From the NCBI GenBank assembly GCA_902546975.1, contig CACCLU010000003.1, positions 208,492 through 272,491 of the forward strand: a stretch of 64,000 bases of DNA. The letters are read 5' to 3'. The DNA comes from an uncultured Alphaproteobacteria bacterium (GTDB taxonomy: Bacteria > Pseudomonadota > Alphaproteobacteria > HIMB59). Positions 28,362 through 38,059 of this stretch are shown here, in pieces. Numbering within the stretch: position 1 is the stretch's first letter; every line of letters begins with the position of its first letter. The notes beneath the pieces are model-generated. The model did no database searches. It saw only the letters and a list, made by a program, of their open reading frames with translations, and was not told the origin of the DNA. Position numbers and translations under genes: made by a program.

Positions 28362-30653
28362 ATGAAACTTTTTAAATATTTACAATACATTTTCTTACTT
28401 TCTGTATTAGGCACATCCATAATGATTATATATTTATGGAATATTCAACAAGATTTGCCTGATCACAATATATCTCAATATTTTCCAAATGAAATAACTA
28501 AAATTTATGATGAAAAATATGAGCTTATGTATCACGTGGGCAACAGGGACAGATTTTATCTAGATTTTGAAGATATTCCAAAAAATATGATTAATGCTAT
28601 TATTGCAGCGGAAGATAAAACTTTTTTTCAACATCAAGGATTTGATATCAAAGGAATAGCAAATGCTTTTATTATAAATATTAAAAATATTTATTCTAAA
28701 AATAATAATAACTATATTGGTGCATCCACAATAACGCAACAGCTGGTAAAAAATATTTTACTTAGTAGAGATCAAACGATAACAAGGAAAATCAAGGAAT
28801 TAATACTATCACTTAGAATAGAAAAGGAGTATTCAAAAGAATTTATTATAGAATTATATTTAAACGAAATTTATTTTGGAAGAAGATCATATGGTGTTGC
28901 TTCAGCATCATTTAATTATTTTAATAAATCAATTTTTGACTTAGACATACATGAATACGCCTATTTAGCTGCTTTGCCTAAAGGTCCAAATAATTATGAT
29001 CCAAAAAAAAATTATAATAGAGCTCTTGAAAGAAGAAATTATGTTCTAAAACAAATGGAATTAAATAAATTTATAACTTCAGATCAATTTAAGTCATACT
29101 CAAATTTAGAGATAAATCTTTATGAAAAAAATGATAAAAAATATAAATCTGACTACAAAACAGATTTTATATTAAATTCCTTAAATTTAAATTCATCTAA
29201 TAAAAATGCATTTTATATTCAATCCACAATAGATCAAAATCTTCAAAAAATATCAGAAAAATCTTTAATAGATAATTTAGCATTATTTGAGAGAAAATAT
29301 AGAAATTGGAATGGTAGTTATAAAAATTTAGATGAAATATTAAAATATAAAAATAATCATTGGCATATTGTCCAAGTAAGTAGTAAAAACTCAAATCTAA
29401 TTGAAGTAGTTATTATCAATTCAGATGAAAAAATTAATCTTTATAAAGAAAATAACTTGTATGGACCCAAAAAAATCCCACCGAATAATTATCTAAATAT
29501 AGGCGATTATTTATTTGTTACTAATATTGACGATACTTTTTACGCTGTTCAATCACATGAAATTGATGGATCAGTAATAATTATGGATCCTTTTAATGGT
29601 GATATTGTCTCTATGGTTGGGGGTGTTAATTATGATATTAGTAATTTTAATAGAGTTTCTCAGGCATATAGACAACCAGGTTCTTCAATAAAACCTTTTA
29701 TTTATGCTCACGCTCTTGAAACAAAAAAATTTCTACCAAATACGTTAATATTGGACTCAAATATATTGTTGGATCAAGGTAATAATCTTCCTGTTTGGGT
29801 ACCTAAAAATTACAGCGACAAATCATATGGTGAATTGACTTTCAGAAGAGCCTTAGAGACTTCAAATAATTTAGTAACATTAAAAATAGGTCTGGATTTA
29901 GGGCTTAATTCAGTAAATGAATTTTTAGACAGAATTAATTTTTATAGTAATACTCCTAGTACTGACGTTTATTCCACTCTTCTCGGAGCTGTTGAAAATA
30001 ATCTTTTAAATTTGGCTAAGTCTTATTCAATCTTTTTAAACGGTGGATATATAGTTGAGCCATCTATAATTAAAAAAGTAGTCTCAAACGAGGGTGAATT
30101 AATTGTTAATAATGATTATTTTAAATGTAGTTATTGCTCATTTTCAATAAATGACAGGTCATATAGAATACCATTAATTGAGTCACAAAAAGAAAAAGTC
30201 ATATCACCACAAACTTCTTTTCAAATACTAAATATACTAGAAGGAGCTATCGAGAGAGGTACTGGGAAATCTTTGAATAAAATTGATTATCCTATAGCTG
30301 GAAAAACAGGTACCACAAATGAAAGTAAAGATTTATGGTTTTTTGGACTAACTCCTAGATATGTAATTGGAGTTTATGTTGGTTACGATACACCTAAATC
30401 AATAGGATATAAGGAAACTGGATCCTCTGTAGCTTTACCTATTTTTAAAACAATAATTGAGAATTATCTTTTATATAATAAAAATACAAAAGACAAATTC
30501 ATATTACCTAGTAACTTAATTGTTAAAAAAGTTAATAAAGATAACGGTGAGATTTCTGATGGACAAAATACAATTATTGACTATTTTACAAAAGAACAGT
30601 TAGAAATATTAGATAATATTAATAAAATTGAGAGCATAGGTGGAATAAATTAA
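28362..30653 (+). CDS. mrcA: penicillin-binding protein 1A
   Basis: A bifunctional peptidoglycan synthase anchored in the inner membrane. The 763-residue protein has one N-terminal membrane helix (10-28), the GT51 glycosyltransferase with catalytic Glu84 in AAEDKTFFQHQGFD, and the transpeptidase with GSSIKP (active Ser), SNN and KTGTT. It is divergent from rne with 54 bases between starts, and overlaps prfB by one base. In many alphaproteobacteria an amidase gene lies between rne and mrcA; it is absent here. Confidence 0.93.
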   Translation: MKLFKYLQYIFLLSVLGTSIMIIYLWNIQQDLPDHNISQYFPNEITKIYDEKYELMYHVGNRDRFYLDFEDIPKNMINAIIAAEDKTFFQHQGFDIKGIANAFIINIKNIYSKNNNNYIGASTITQQLVKNILLSRDQTITRKIKELILSLRIEKEYSKEFIIELYLNEIYFGRRSYGVASASFNYFNKSIFDLDIHEYAYLAALPKGPNNYDPKKNYNRALERRNYVLKQMELNKFITSDQFKSYSNLEINLYEKNDKKYKSDYKTDFILNSLNLNSSNKNAFYIQSTIDQNLQKISEKSLIDNLALFERKYRNWNGSYKNLDEILKYKNNHWHIVQVSSKNSNLIEVVIINSDEKINLYKENNLYGPKKIPPNNYLNIGDYLFVTNIDDTFYAVQSHEIDGSVIIMDPFNGDIVSMVGGVNYDISNFNRVSQAYRQPGSSIKPFIYAHALETKKFLPNTLILDSNILLDQGNNLPVWVPKNYSDKSYGELTFRRALETSNNLVTLKIGLDLGLNSVNEFLDRINFYSNTPSTDVYSTLLGAVENNLLNLAKSYSIFLNGGYIVEPSIIKKVVSNEGELIVNNDYFKCSYCSFSINDRSYRIPLIESQKEKVISPQTSFQILNILEGAIERGTGKSLNKIDYPIAGKTGTTNESKDLWFFGLTPRYVIGVYVGYDTPKSIGYKETGSSVALPIFKTIIENYLLYNKNTKDKFILPSNLIVKKVNKDNGEISDGQNTIIDYFTKEQLEILDNINKIESIGGIN

Positions 30654-31745
30654 TGGATAAATACGAATTATTAAATTTAGTCAATGAAGTAGACTCTTTA
30701 ATAAACCTTACAAGGAGGAGTCTTTGACTACGAAAAAACAATTAAAGAAATTGAAACTTTAAACGAAATAATTACCAACCAACAAAATTGGAGCAATATC
30801 AATTTAATTAATAAATCTCAAGAAAAATTAAAACAAAATACAGATGTAATAAATGATTTTAATTTTATCTTTAATCAATTTAAAGAATTTAAAGAGTTTA
30901 TTGAAATTTATGGTTCTCTTAATGATAAAGAAATAATTGAGTTAGTTGAAAATATCAATAATTTAAAAAAAAAATGTGAGAAAATTAAAATTAAATCTCT
31001 TTTAAACAAAGATACTGATGATTGTAATGCTTTTATAGAAATACATGCTGGAGCAGGAGGTACTGAAAGTCAAGATTGGGCAGAAATGTTGTCTAGAATG
31101 TACCAACGTTTTGCAGAAAAAAATGATTACAAATATAAAATTATAGACTATCAAAGAGGAGAGGAGGCTGGTCTCAAAAATTTAACAATGATAATATCTG
31201 GATTTAAAACCTATGGTTACTTAAAGAATGAGTCAGGTATTCACAGGTTAGTAAGAATCTCTCCCTTTGACTCAAACAAGAGAAGACATACAAGTTTTTC
31301 CAGCGTTTGGGTATACCCTGAAATAGACAAGGATATAGAAATCGAAATTAATAATAAAGATTTAAGAATTGATACATTCAGAGCTTCAGGTGCAGGAGGT
31401 CAGCATATTAATACTACTGACAGCGCAGTAAGAATAACACATTTAAAATATAATATTGTTGTGCAAAGCCAAAGTGAACGATCACAACATCGTAATAGGG
31501 ACACTGCAATGAAGATGTTAAAATCTAGATTATATGAGATAGAATTAGATAAAAAAAACGAAGAAAAAAAAAAGGTAGAGAGTAATAAAAAGCAAATTGG
31601 ATGGGGAAATCAGATAAGATCATATGTCCTTCATCCATATAAAATGGTCAAAGATCTTAGAACAAATTATCAGACATCGAATGCTGAAAATGTTCTTGAT
31701 GGAGAAATATCTGATTTTTTAGAGTCAACATTAATAGATGTATAA
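30653..31745 (+). CDS. prfB: peptide chain release factor 2, with programmed +1 frameshift
   Basis: RF2 terminates at UGA and UAA. The 0 frame runs from ATG 30653 for 24 codons to an in-frame TGA (30725-30727). Shifting +1 at CTT opens a frame to 31745, for a total of 363 residues, the normal RF2 length. The shifted frame has the codon-recognition tripeptide SPF (about 203-205) and the catalytic GGQ (about 248-250). RF2 thus reads or skips its own stop, the autoregulation known from E. coli. Not a broken gene. Confidence 0.95.
30713..30728 (+). promoter_or_regulatory. prfB programmed frameshift site
   Basis: An internal AGGAGG (30713-30718) lies three bases before CTT TGA C (30722-30728). 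The slippery codon, the stop, the following C and the 3-base spacing all match the E. coli prfB frameshift element. Confidence 0.95.
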
Positions 31746-32769
31746 ATCATATTTTTTAAAAATTTTAACTCTATTATTTTTACCACTTCAAACATTTGCT
31801 TATGATTTTAGTTTTCAAAAAGGTGATAATTTATTACAAATTGATTTTGAAGGTAATCAAGTAAAAGAAATTAAATTTGACTTGAAAATTAATGGTCAGA
31901 GAAACTTTGGAATAATAAATTACCATAATAATGAGATTTATATTCTTTTAAATACTGATCAAATATCATTTGATAATTTTAAAAAAGTTTTTCCCAAACC
32001 ACAAAAAAATAAAAAATTATCAAAGAAAATTAACTTCAATTGGGAAATATCTGAAATGACAATTTCAGATAAATACTCTCTTTTTTCTAATAAACTTAAT
32101 TTTATTTATGATAAAGGTTTTGAGTCAATGATGTTCTACGACAGTAAAAAAGAATTTGAATTATCAATTCTTCCACAATTAGATGGAAATAAACAAATTT
32201 ATTTATTTTCAAAAAATGCTGGACAATTTTTTTATGCTCAAAAAATATCTAAAAACATGAATGGTGGGGCTTTAATTGGCAAAGGGTCTTTTAGAAAATT
32301 CAACGATTACGATATAAATATCAAAGTTAAAGATTTTAGTATTGATAAAAATTCAAATTTTTACAATTTACTTTTTACTTCTAGAATGTTGGACATTTTT
32401 TCAGTCTTACAAAATTCCCAAGATGAATTTAATTATTTAGAAGTACCTGTTCAGAAGAAAGGTAATATTTTTAGTTTTGATCATGCGATAATGTTAGGTG
32501 GAACAGTTGCTTTTTCCTTTAAAGGTGAGGCAAATCCTTCTGAAAAAACTGCAATAGTAAACGGTACGTATGGTCCATTATATTTATTTGAAAAGAATTT
32601 TAAAAATGTACCTTTTTTAAGCGAGTTATTTGGAAAAAATGTAGAGGAAAGTCTTTTGGCCGCTGATTTTAAAGTAAAAAAGAATGGTAACAAAACAGAC
32701 TTTATATTTAACCCTTTATCTATATTAACTCCTGGAAAAACAAGAAACTTTTTTGATATTTGGGAGTAA
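31738..32769 (+). CDS. short AsmA/YhdP-like exported protein
   Basis: The 343-residue protein has a signal peptide (1-21, ending TFAY) and is otherwise rich in beta-strand-like sequence. Its last 90 residues match the ending seen in AsmA2/DUF3971 (YhdP-type) proteins: [17 protein letters not shown], a PFLSELFG motif and [16 protein letters not shown]. Those proteins form hydrophobic bridges that carry phospholipids toward the outer membrane, but they are usually over 1,000 residues, so this is a minimal form. It starts eight bases inside prfB. Assignment is moderate. Confidence 0.6.
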   Translation: MYKSYFLKILTLLFLPLQTFAYDFSFQKGDNLLQIDFEGNQVKEIKFDLKINGQRNFGIINYHNNEIYILLNTDQISFDNFKKVFPKPQKNKKLSKKINFNWEISEMTISDKYSLFSNKLNFIYDKGFESMMFYDSKKEFELSILPQLDGNKQIYLFSKNAGQFFYAQKISKNMNGGALIGKGSFRKFNDYDINIKVKDFSIDKNSNFYNLLFTSRMLDIFSVLQNSQDEFNYLEVPVQKKGNIFSFDHAIMLGGTVAFSFKGEANPSEKTAIVNGTYGPLYLFEKNFKNVPFLSELFGKNVEESLLAADFKVKKNGNKTDFIFNPLSILTPGKTRNFFDIWE

Positions 32770-33216
32770 CTATTTTATTATTTTAATTTGATCATTTATT
32801 GAAATCTCCCCAGATATCAATATTTCTGCACGTACTCCACTTTTAAATGCTAAAAGTTTAACCAGATTTTTTACTTCTAATTTATTTTGAAGATATTTAC
32901 ACGGTTGACATAACTCATGTATTTTAAAAATTACATTATTAATTTGTATTTTTTTATTTAATAATTTGTTCAAGTTAATACCTGATGTAATTATATTTCT
33001 TCTAAAATCTTTATAATCTAACTTTTTTTTTATTTTTTTATTAAAATCATCAATTTTTTCAGACTCAATAAAAGTAACCTGTTCATAACTATTCTTAAAA
33101 TTTCCATAATATCTGTCATTAATAATACCCTTATTTTTGTTTAAGATTGCTTGGTTTATATAAAAAGTATTTTCTCCATCAAGATTACTAATATTGATTG
33201 CTTTAATTTTACCCAT
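32770..33216 (-). CDS. MOSC-domain protein
   Basis: The 148-residue protein resembles the stand-alone MOSC (molybdenum cofactor sulfurase C-terminal) domain: FRRNIITSGINLNKLLNKKIQINNVIF, then ELCQPCKYL with the conserved cysteine, and RAEILISGEI near the end. MOSC proteins handle sulfur on molybdenum cofactor or detoxify N-hydroxylated compounds; the exact role is unknown. It ends directly against the preceding convergent gene and is divergent from the next. Confidence 0.72.
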   Translation of the reverse strand: MGKIKAINISNLDGENTFYINQAILNKNKGIINDRYYGNFKNSYEQVTFIESEKIDDFNKKIKKKLDYKDFRRNIITSGINLNKLLNKKIQINNVIFKIHELCQPCKYLQNKLEVKNLVKLLAFKSGVRAEILISGEISINDQIKIIK

Positions 33217-33246
33217 TTTCTAATATATTTACCTTAGTTTATATTT

Positions 33247-33519
33247 ATGGAAGATAACACAAATTTATATAACCAAAGGAATATACTAATTCGTAATTTC
33301 CTTATTTTTTCAAGACTCGCACCCTTTGTTACCAGCTTTATAGGCTCTGTACTCATTAATAAGATCTTTCTAAAAACTCCTAATTTAATTAATTTAGATT
33401 TTATTTTAATTTTTATATCTCTTTATTTGGTTTTATACGTATTTATTTCCCATACAAAGTCTTTATGTGAGCAACTTGCTATTGTTAACCAAAAAATAAA
33501 TTCACATAGCGACGAATAA
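33247..33519 (+). CDS. small two-helix membrane protein, unknown
   Basis: I do not recognise this 90-residue protein. It has a polar N-terminus with several asparagines, two predicted membrane helices (about 28-45 and 52-70) and a polar tail. It begins 30 bases from the divergent MOSC gene and ends 65 bases before umuD. The codon usage is like its neighbours. Confidence 0.5.
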   Translation: MEDNTNLYNQRNILIRNFLIFSRLAPFVTSFIGSVLINKIFLKTPNLINLDFILIFISLYLVLYVFISHTKSLCEQLAIVNQKINSHSDE

Positions 33520-33575
33520 TAAGCTTTATTTTAAAATTTTTTTTATTCCTTTAGGGTCTATTATAGTTTATAAAA

Positions 33576-33590
33576 GAACAAAATATGAAC
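33576..33590. promoter_or_regulatory. LexA (SOS) box over the umuD start
   Basis: GAAC at 33576-33579, seven bases, then GAAC at 33587-33590. On the other strand this is GTTC-N7-GTTC, the LexA operator established for alphaproteobacteria. The box spans the umuD ATG at 33585 and lies just after a TATAAA (33569-33574), where bound repressor would block initiation. Confidence 0.75.
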
Positions 33591-34022
33591 AAAAATATCG
33601 AAGTAAAGACCGATAAGGACAACAACCTTGAGTCTGTACCTTATGTTTTGTCTAAGATTTCAGCTGGATTTCCATCCCCAGCTGATGATTATATAGAAAA
33701 TAATCTAAGCTTATCAGAACTATTGATAAAAAATCACCTATCAACTTTTCTAATGAGAGCTAGCGGTGACTCCATGGTAGATTCTGGAATTAATGATGGC
33801 GACATATTAGTTGTGGATAGGAGCTTAGAAGCTAAAAGTAGAGATATAGTAATAGCTATATTTGAGGGAAGCTTAACTGTCAAAAGACTAGTTATCAAGA
33901 CAGATGGCTCTGCTATCCTAAAAGCTGAGAACCCATTATATAAAAATATATTAATATCAGAGTACGCAGAATTAGAAATATGGGGAGTTGTTACCAGTGC
34001 TATTCATCAATTTATCAAATAA
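33585..34022 (+). CDS. umuD: DNA polymerase V accessory protein UmuD
   Basis: UmuD is self-cleaved in the SOS response and then joins UmuC in translesion synthesis. The 145-residue product has the cleavage-site region ISAGFPSP (cut expected between Ala27 and Gly28) and the S24-type catalytic pair, Ser63 in SGDSM and Lys100 in LTVKRL. The start codon lies within a LexA box. The stop and the umuC ATG overlap (TAATG). Confidence 0.93.
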   Translation: MNKNIEVKTDKDNNLESVPYVLSKISAGFPSPADDYIENNLSLSELLIKNHLSTFLMRASGDSMVDSGINDGDILVVDRSLEAKSRDIVIAIFEGSLTVKRLVIKTDGSAILKAENPLYKNILISEYAELEIWGVVTSAIHQFIK

Positions 34023-35296
34023 TGAATATAGTAGCCCTAGTAGATTGTAATTCATTTTATGCCTCATGTGAGACTATCTTTAAACCTGATTTAAGTAAAA
34101 AACCTATCGTAGTTCTATCAAACAATGATGGATGTGTCATAGCTAGAAGTTCTGAAGCTAAGAAATTAGGAATTAAAATGGGAGTGCCTTTCTTTGAGAT
34201 AAAACAAATAATAAAAAAATATCCAGTATATGTGTTTTCATCAAATTACAGTTTATATGGAAATATCTCATCTAGGGTAATGGGAGTATTAAAAGAGCAT
34301 TGTGATAGATTGGAAGTTTATTCTATAGATGAAGCTTTTTTGATATTAAATAAATATTCAGAGAGAAGTTTTGTTTCAAGAGCAGAAGGAATAAAAAAAA
34401 TAATAAGGAAGTGGATAGGCATACCTGTAAGTATAGGAATAGCTAACAATAAAACCTTATCAAAAGTAGCAAACCATCTAGCTAAAAAAGATGAACTAGG
34501 ATCCCAAGTAGTAGAAATTATAAATCAAAAACAAATAGAAATATCCCTAAAGGTATTAGGGGTGGGTGATATTTGGGGAATAGGAGCTAGGATAGAGAAA
34601 TTTCTTCAAAAAAATAGTATCTACACTGCATACGATCTATACAAAACAGACCCAAGGTGGGTTAGGCAACACTTAGGAGTAGTGGGAGAGAGAACCTATA
34701 GAGAACTACATGGTGAAATATGTATACCAATAGTAGAGAGATCTGAACCAAAAAAACAATGTCGAGTATCGAGATCTTTCGAAAGTTATGTAACAAGTTT
34801 TCATGATTTAGAGAAAAGAATAATATCTTATGCTACTAGAGCCTCAGAAAAGATTAGATCTGATGGTTTGCAGGCAAAAAAAATTACTACATTTATTCGT
34901 TCAAATAAATTTAACAACAATTATAAACAATACCATGGAGCTAGGACTTATGATTTTATATCTCCATCAAATGACTTATTTGAGACGATTAAATTTGCTA
35001 TAAAGGCGCTAAAATCTATTTATCGACCAGAAATTAAATATAAAAAAGCAGGTGTTTTACTCTCAGACTTAACTCCAGAGGGAGAATACAATAGAGATTT
35101 ATTTTTTCATCAATCAGAAGAGAGTATTTTAAAAAAAATTAGGGTGAACAAGGTATTTGATAATCTAAATAACAGATACGGAAGCGGGACTATTTGTGTT
35201 GCCAAAGAAAACTACGAAAAGTTTTACATAACTAGACGACAAAACTTAAGTCCCGCATATACATCAAATTTTGATGATCTACCTAATGTAAATTAA
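34022..35296 (+). CDS. umuC: DNA polymerase V catalytic subunit UmuC
   Basis: A Y-family translesion polymerase of 424 residues. It has DCNSFYASCE at 8-17 with the first metal-binding Asp, SIDEAFL with the catalytic Asp-Glu pair near 100, and GIGARIEKFLQ in the thumb (helix-hairpin-helix). The C-terminal region has the DUF4113-like tail (LSPAYTS). I chose ATG 34022, which overlaps the umuD stop; an upstream ATG at 33980 would add 14 residues out of umuD coding sequence. Expression should follow the SOS box before umuD. Confidence 0.94.
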   Translation: MNIVALVDCNSFYASCETIFKPDLSKKPIVVLSNNDGCVIARSSEAKKLGIKMGVPFFEIKQIIKKYPVYVFSSNYSLYGNISSRVMGVLKEHCDRLEVYSIDEAFLILNKYSERSFVSRAEGIKKIIRKWIGIPVSIGIANNKTLSKVANHLAKKDELGSQVVEIINQKQIEISLKVLGVGDIWGIGARIEKFLQKNSIYTAYDLYKTDPRWVRQHLGVVGERTYRELHGEICIPIVERSEPKKQCRVSRSFESYVTSFHDLEKRIISYATRASEKIRSDGLQAKKITTFIRSNKFNNNYKQYHGARTYDFISPSNDLFETIKFAIKALKSIYRPEIKYKKAGVLLSDLTPEGEYNRDLFFHQSEESILKKIRVNKVFDNLNNRYGSGTICVAKENYEKFYITRRQNLSPAYTSNFDDLPNVN

Positions 35297-36654
35297 TTTA
35301 CAGCAGGTATTGATGCCATAGACTCTTCAAAAGCTTCAGTATCGAATTTATCTTCAGCAAGATTGCCTGAAAAATAATCCATATATGCTTGCATATCAAA
35401 ATGACCATGCCCACAAAGATTGAACAAAATAGCTTTTGATTTACCCTCGGCTTTACACTTAAGAGCCTCATCAACAGCACCTTTAATGGCGTGAGTAGCT
35501 TCAGGTGCAGGCATAATGCCCTCAGTTCTGGCAAATTGTATACCGGCTTCTAAGCACTCCTTTTGACCATAAGCTCGAGGTTCCATATGACCATTATGAA
35601 CTAAATGCGATAGCATTGGAGACATTCCATGATACCTTAGTCCACCTACATGCGTGGGTGATGGCATAAAATCAGAGCCTAATGTATGCATCTTCAACAA
35701 TGGTGCAGATTTTAAAGTGTCACCAAAGTCATAGGAATACTTACCTTTTGTTAAAGAAGGACAAGAAGATGGCTCAACTGCAATAGCATGAACATCTTGT
35801 TCTCCTCTGAATTTTTTCCCTAAAAAAGGATTACATAAACCTGAGAAATTACTTCCTCCGCCAGTACATCCAATAACAATATCAGGATAATCATTAGCCA
35901 TTTCCATTTGTAGTAGTGCTTCTTGCCCAATAATAGACTGATGCATTAAGACATGGTTAAGAACACTACCTAATGCATATTTTGTATCATCATTTGTAGC
36001 AGCAACTTCTGCAGCCTCTGATATGGCTATGCCTAGTGAACCTGAACTATTAGGATCCTTTTCAAGTATGGCTCTACCTGAATTTGTTTCATTTGATGGG
36101 CTAGCTACAACACTTCCACCGTAACTTTCAATTATAGCTCTTCTGTAAGGTTTTTGATCATAGCTCACTCTTACCATGAATACTTTTATCTCTATTCCAA
36201 ATACGGCTCCAGCATAACTTAATGCTGTTCCCCATTGACCTGCACCGGTCTCAGTTGCTATTTTTTTTACACCAGCTTCTTTATTATAAAAAGCCTGAGC
36301 TAATGCAGTGTTTGGTTTGTGACTTCCTGACGGGCTAGCTCCTTCGTATTTATAATAAATTCTGGCTGGTGTATCTAATGCTTTCTCTAAAGCTCTAGCC
36401 CTTACCAGTGGCGTAGATCTCCAACGACTGTAAGCTTCTAAAACTGGTCCGGGAATATCAATATACCTCTCTTGGGTAACTTCTTGCATTATTAATTCCA
36501 TTGGAAATAAAGGCGCTAAGTCATCTGGACCTATTGGTTGTTTTGTTCCTGGATTTAAGGGTGGGCTCATAGGCTCTTTTAAATCCGCTCCCAGGTTGTA
36601 CCACTGTTTTGGCACATCACTGTCTTTCAAAAAAAATTTACTATCCTCACTCAT
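35293..36654 (-). CDS. TrpB2-type tryptophan synthase beta chain
   Basis: A PLP enzyme of the TrpB2 subgroup (453 residues), which converts indole and serine, or a related substrate, without tight binding to TrpA. The PLP lysine is Lys113 in GSHKPNTA, the phosphate loop is GCTGGGSNFSGL, and the long N-terminal extension (about 1-75: PPLNPGTKQPIGPDDLAPLFPMELI) is a TrpB2 mark. No trp genes are adjacent. Its stop overlaps the convergent umuC by four bases. Confidence 0.87.
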   Translation of the reverse strand: MSEDSKFFLKDSDVPKQWYNLGADLKEPMSPPLNPGTKQPIGPDDLAPLFPMELIMQEVTQERYIDIPGPVLEAYSRWRSTPLVRARALEKALDTPARIYYKYEGASPSGSHKPNTALAQAFYNKEAGVKKIATETGAGQWGTALSYAGAVFGIEIKVFMVRVSYDQKPYRRAIIESYGGSVVASPSNETNSGRAILEKDPNSSGSLGIAISEAAEVAATNDDTKYALGSVLNHVLMHQSIIGQEALLQMEMANDYPDIVIGCTGGGSNFSGLCNPFLGKKFRGEQDVHAIAVEPSSCPSLTKGKYSYDFGDTLKSAPLLKMHTLGSDFMPSPTHVGGLRYHGMSPMLSHLVHNGHMEPRAYGQKECLEAGIQFARTEGIMPAPEATHAIKGAVDEALKCKAEGKSKAILFNLCGHGHFDMQAYMDYFSGNLAEDKFDTEAFEESMASIPAVN

Positions 36655-36698
36655 AATGAAGAATTTTATTGTATTTGTTAGACAAAAAGTAGGATTAT

Positions 36699-37610
36699 TT
36701 ATTCACTATAAAACCTATTTAAGGCTGCTTCTTTATTAATTAATGGTAAAAGTTGTGCTACGAGCACACCAATTAGTATTAAAAAACAACCAAAAATCTG
36801 AAAATTCGTCAAAAATTGAGAAAGAATAACCCAAGCTGCTAATGATCCAAATACACCTTCAAGAGAAAATGTAATTGCCGCTGTAGAGGGTTTTACATAC
36901 CTTTGACCAAAAACTTGTAGAGTATAAGCAATCCCACTTGACATTACACCTACATATAAAAGCTCAACGATTTCTTTTGATATCCCGTCAATAGTAGGAT
37001 TTTCAAAAATGAATATAAATGGCAAACTATAAAAAAAACATAATAGAAATTGAGATGATGCTAAGGTAAATGGTGCATTTATAATTTCAAAGTATTCATC
37101 AATTAAAATACAATGTATTGCAAAAAATAAAGCACATACAATTACAAGTATATCAGCAAATTGTGCTTCAAAACTATTTTCAAGAGTTAAGTAATAAGAC
37201 CCTACGAGACATATTGATACGGATAGCCAAATACTCCAGTGTATTTTCTTTTTTAAAAATAATCTCGATATTATAGGAACAAATGGAACATATAATATAG
37301 TTAAGAAAGCTGCATTTCCTACTTTAGTATACTGTAAAGCGTATTGCTGAAGGTAAGTTCCTAATAATAAACTTAAACCAGTTAAAAGAACTACAAATAT
37401 AAATTTTTTTTTATTTTTAAGATCTTTAATTTTATTTATTTCATAAAAAGTAAAAGGTAAAACTATTATTCCACCGATTAAAAAACGCATATTTGTAAAA
37501 GTTAGTGGACCAATAAATTCCATTCCTGTAGTTTGAGCCACAAATGCAGTACCCCAAATTATTGATGCTACTATGAGACATAAAGTAGATAAGAAATGTT
37601 TGGAGTTCAT
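36699..37610 (-). CDS. EamA/DMT-family transporter
   Basis: The 303-residue protein has ten hydrophobic segments arranged as two EamA repeats, beginning IVASIIWGTAFVAQTTGMEFIGPLTFTNMRF-like and, in the second half, GVMSSGIAYTLQVFGQRYVKPSTAAITFSLEGVFG-like. Members export or import metabolites such as amino acids; the substrate cannot be told. It is 44 bases downstream of the TrpB2 gene in the same direction, so an export role for an aromatic or related amino acid is conceivable but is only inference. Confidence 0.82.
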   Translation of the reverse strand: MNSKHFLSTLCLIVASIIWGTAFVAQTTGMEFIGPLTFTNMRFLIGGIIVLPFTFYEINKIKDLKNKKKFIFVVLLTGLSLLLGTYLQQYALQYTKVGNAAFLTILYVPFVPIISRLFLKKKIHWSIWLSVSICLVGSYYLTLENSFEAQFADILVIVCALFFAIHCILIDEYFEIINAPFTLASSQFLLCFFYSLPFIFIFENPTIDGISKEIVELLYVGVMSSGIAYTLQVFGQRYVKPSTAAITFSLEGVFGSLAAWVILSQFLTNFQIFGCFLILIGVLVAQLLPLINKEAALNRFYSE

Positions 37611-37617
37611 AAGAAAC

Positions 37618-37692
37618 TGGCTCCGCAGGTAGGATTCGAACCTACGACCTGTCGGTTAACAGCCGAATGCTCTACCGCTGAGCTACTGCGGA
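37618..37692 (-). tRNA. tRNA-Asn (anticodon GTT)
   Basis: Read on the minus strand, the acceptor pair TCCGCAG/CTGCGGA is perfect, the anticodon loop is CTGTTAA, the T-loop is TTCGAAT, and GCCA is encoded at the 3' end. Length is 75 bases. Confidence 0.97.
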
Positions 37693-37789
37693 ACGTTGCA
37701 TCAAACTACAATAATTTTTTAATTTTTCAATTAGCATTTTTTAATTCAATTTTAAAAATAATTTTCAATGATATTAGGGTTTATTTGGA

Positions 37790-37795
37790 TATAAT
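37790..37795 (+). promoter_or_regulatory. -10 element of the DUF1289 operon
   Basis: A perfect TATAAT lies six bases before the ATG at 37802; transcription would begin at the start codon itself. No convincing -35 is visible at 16-18 bases upstream. Confidence 0.4.
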
Positions 37796-37801
37796 ACTTC
37801 G

Positions 37802-38059
37802 ATGGAAAAAATTATTTCACCTTGTATATCAATATGCAAAACAGATCCATCTACCGGATATTGTTATGGCTGTGCTAGAACTTCTGAAGAAAAAGCGATA
37901 TGGAAAGACGAAAATACGACAAATGAATGGAAAATAAATAATATTTCCGAGTTAAAAAATAGACTTTCTGGTTGGCAATTATCATCATTTGTGGAGTCAT
38001 ATGATTTTAAAATAAAAAACGGGATATCTTTAGCAAAGCACAAAATGATGAATAAATGA
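37802..38059 (+). CDS. DUF1289 protein
   Basis: A small cysteine-rich protein of unknown function, 85 residues. The family signature is clear: SPCISICKTDPSTGYCYGCARTSEEKAIW, with four cysteines (8, 12, 21, 24) likely to bind zinc or another metal. The following genes overlap it by ATGA junctions, making one operon with the GFA, hydrolase, ligase and exonuclease genes. Confidence 0.8.
   Translation: MEKIISPCISICKTDPSTGYCYGCARTSEEKAIWKDENTTNEWKINNISELKNRLSGWQLSSFVESYDFKIKNGISLAKHKMMNK

Noticed and set aside
28205..28420. Leftward frame across the start of rne
   Set aside because: Overlaps the rne N-terminus in another frame and the mrcA start; no family features.
31086..31745. A truncated release factor 2 starting at MLSRMYQRF
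   Set aside because: The frame is open upstream and joins a 24-codon 0-frame leader through a classical +1 frameshift site, so the full-length prfB is the correct gene.
33980..34021. N-terminal extension of UmuC
   Set aside because: These 14 codons are umuD coding sequence in another frame. The DNA polymerase family begins at MNIVALVDCNSFYASCE, and the ATG at 34022 overlaps the umuD stop in the normal way.
37596..37937. A 113-residue rightward reading frame beginning with LAPQVGFEPTTCRL-like sequence
   Set aside because: It is the antisense translation of tRNA-Asn, a well-known false gene; the first half is the tRNA and the rest overlaps DUF1289 in another frame.
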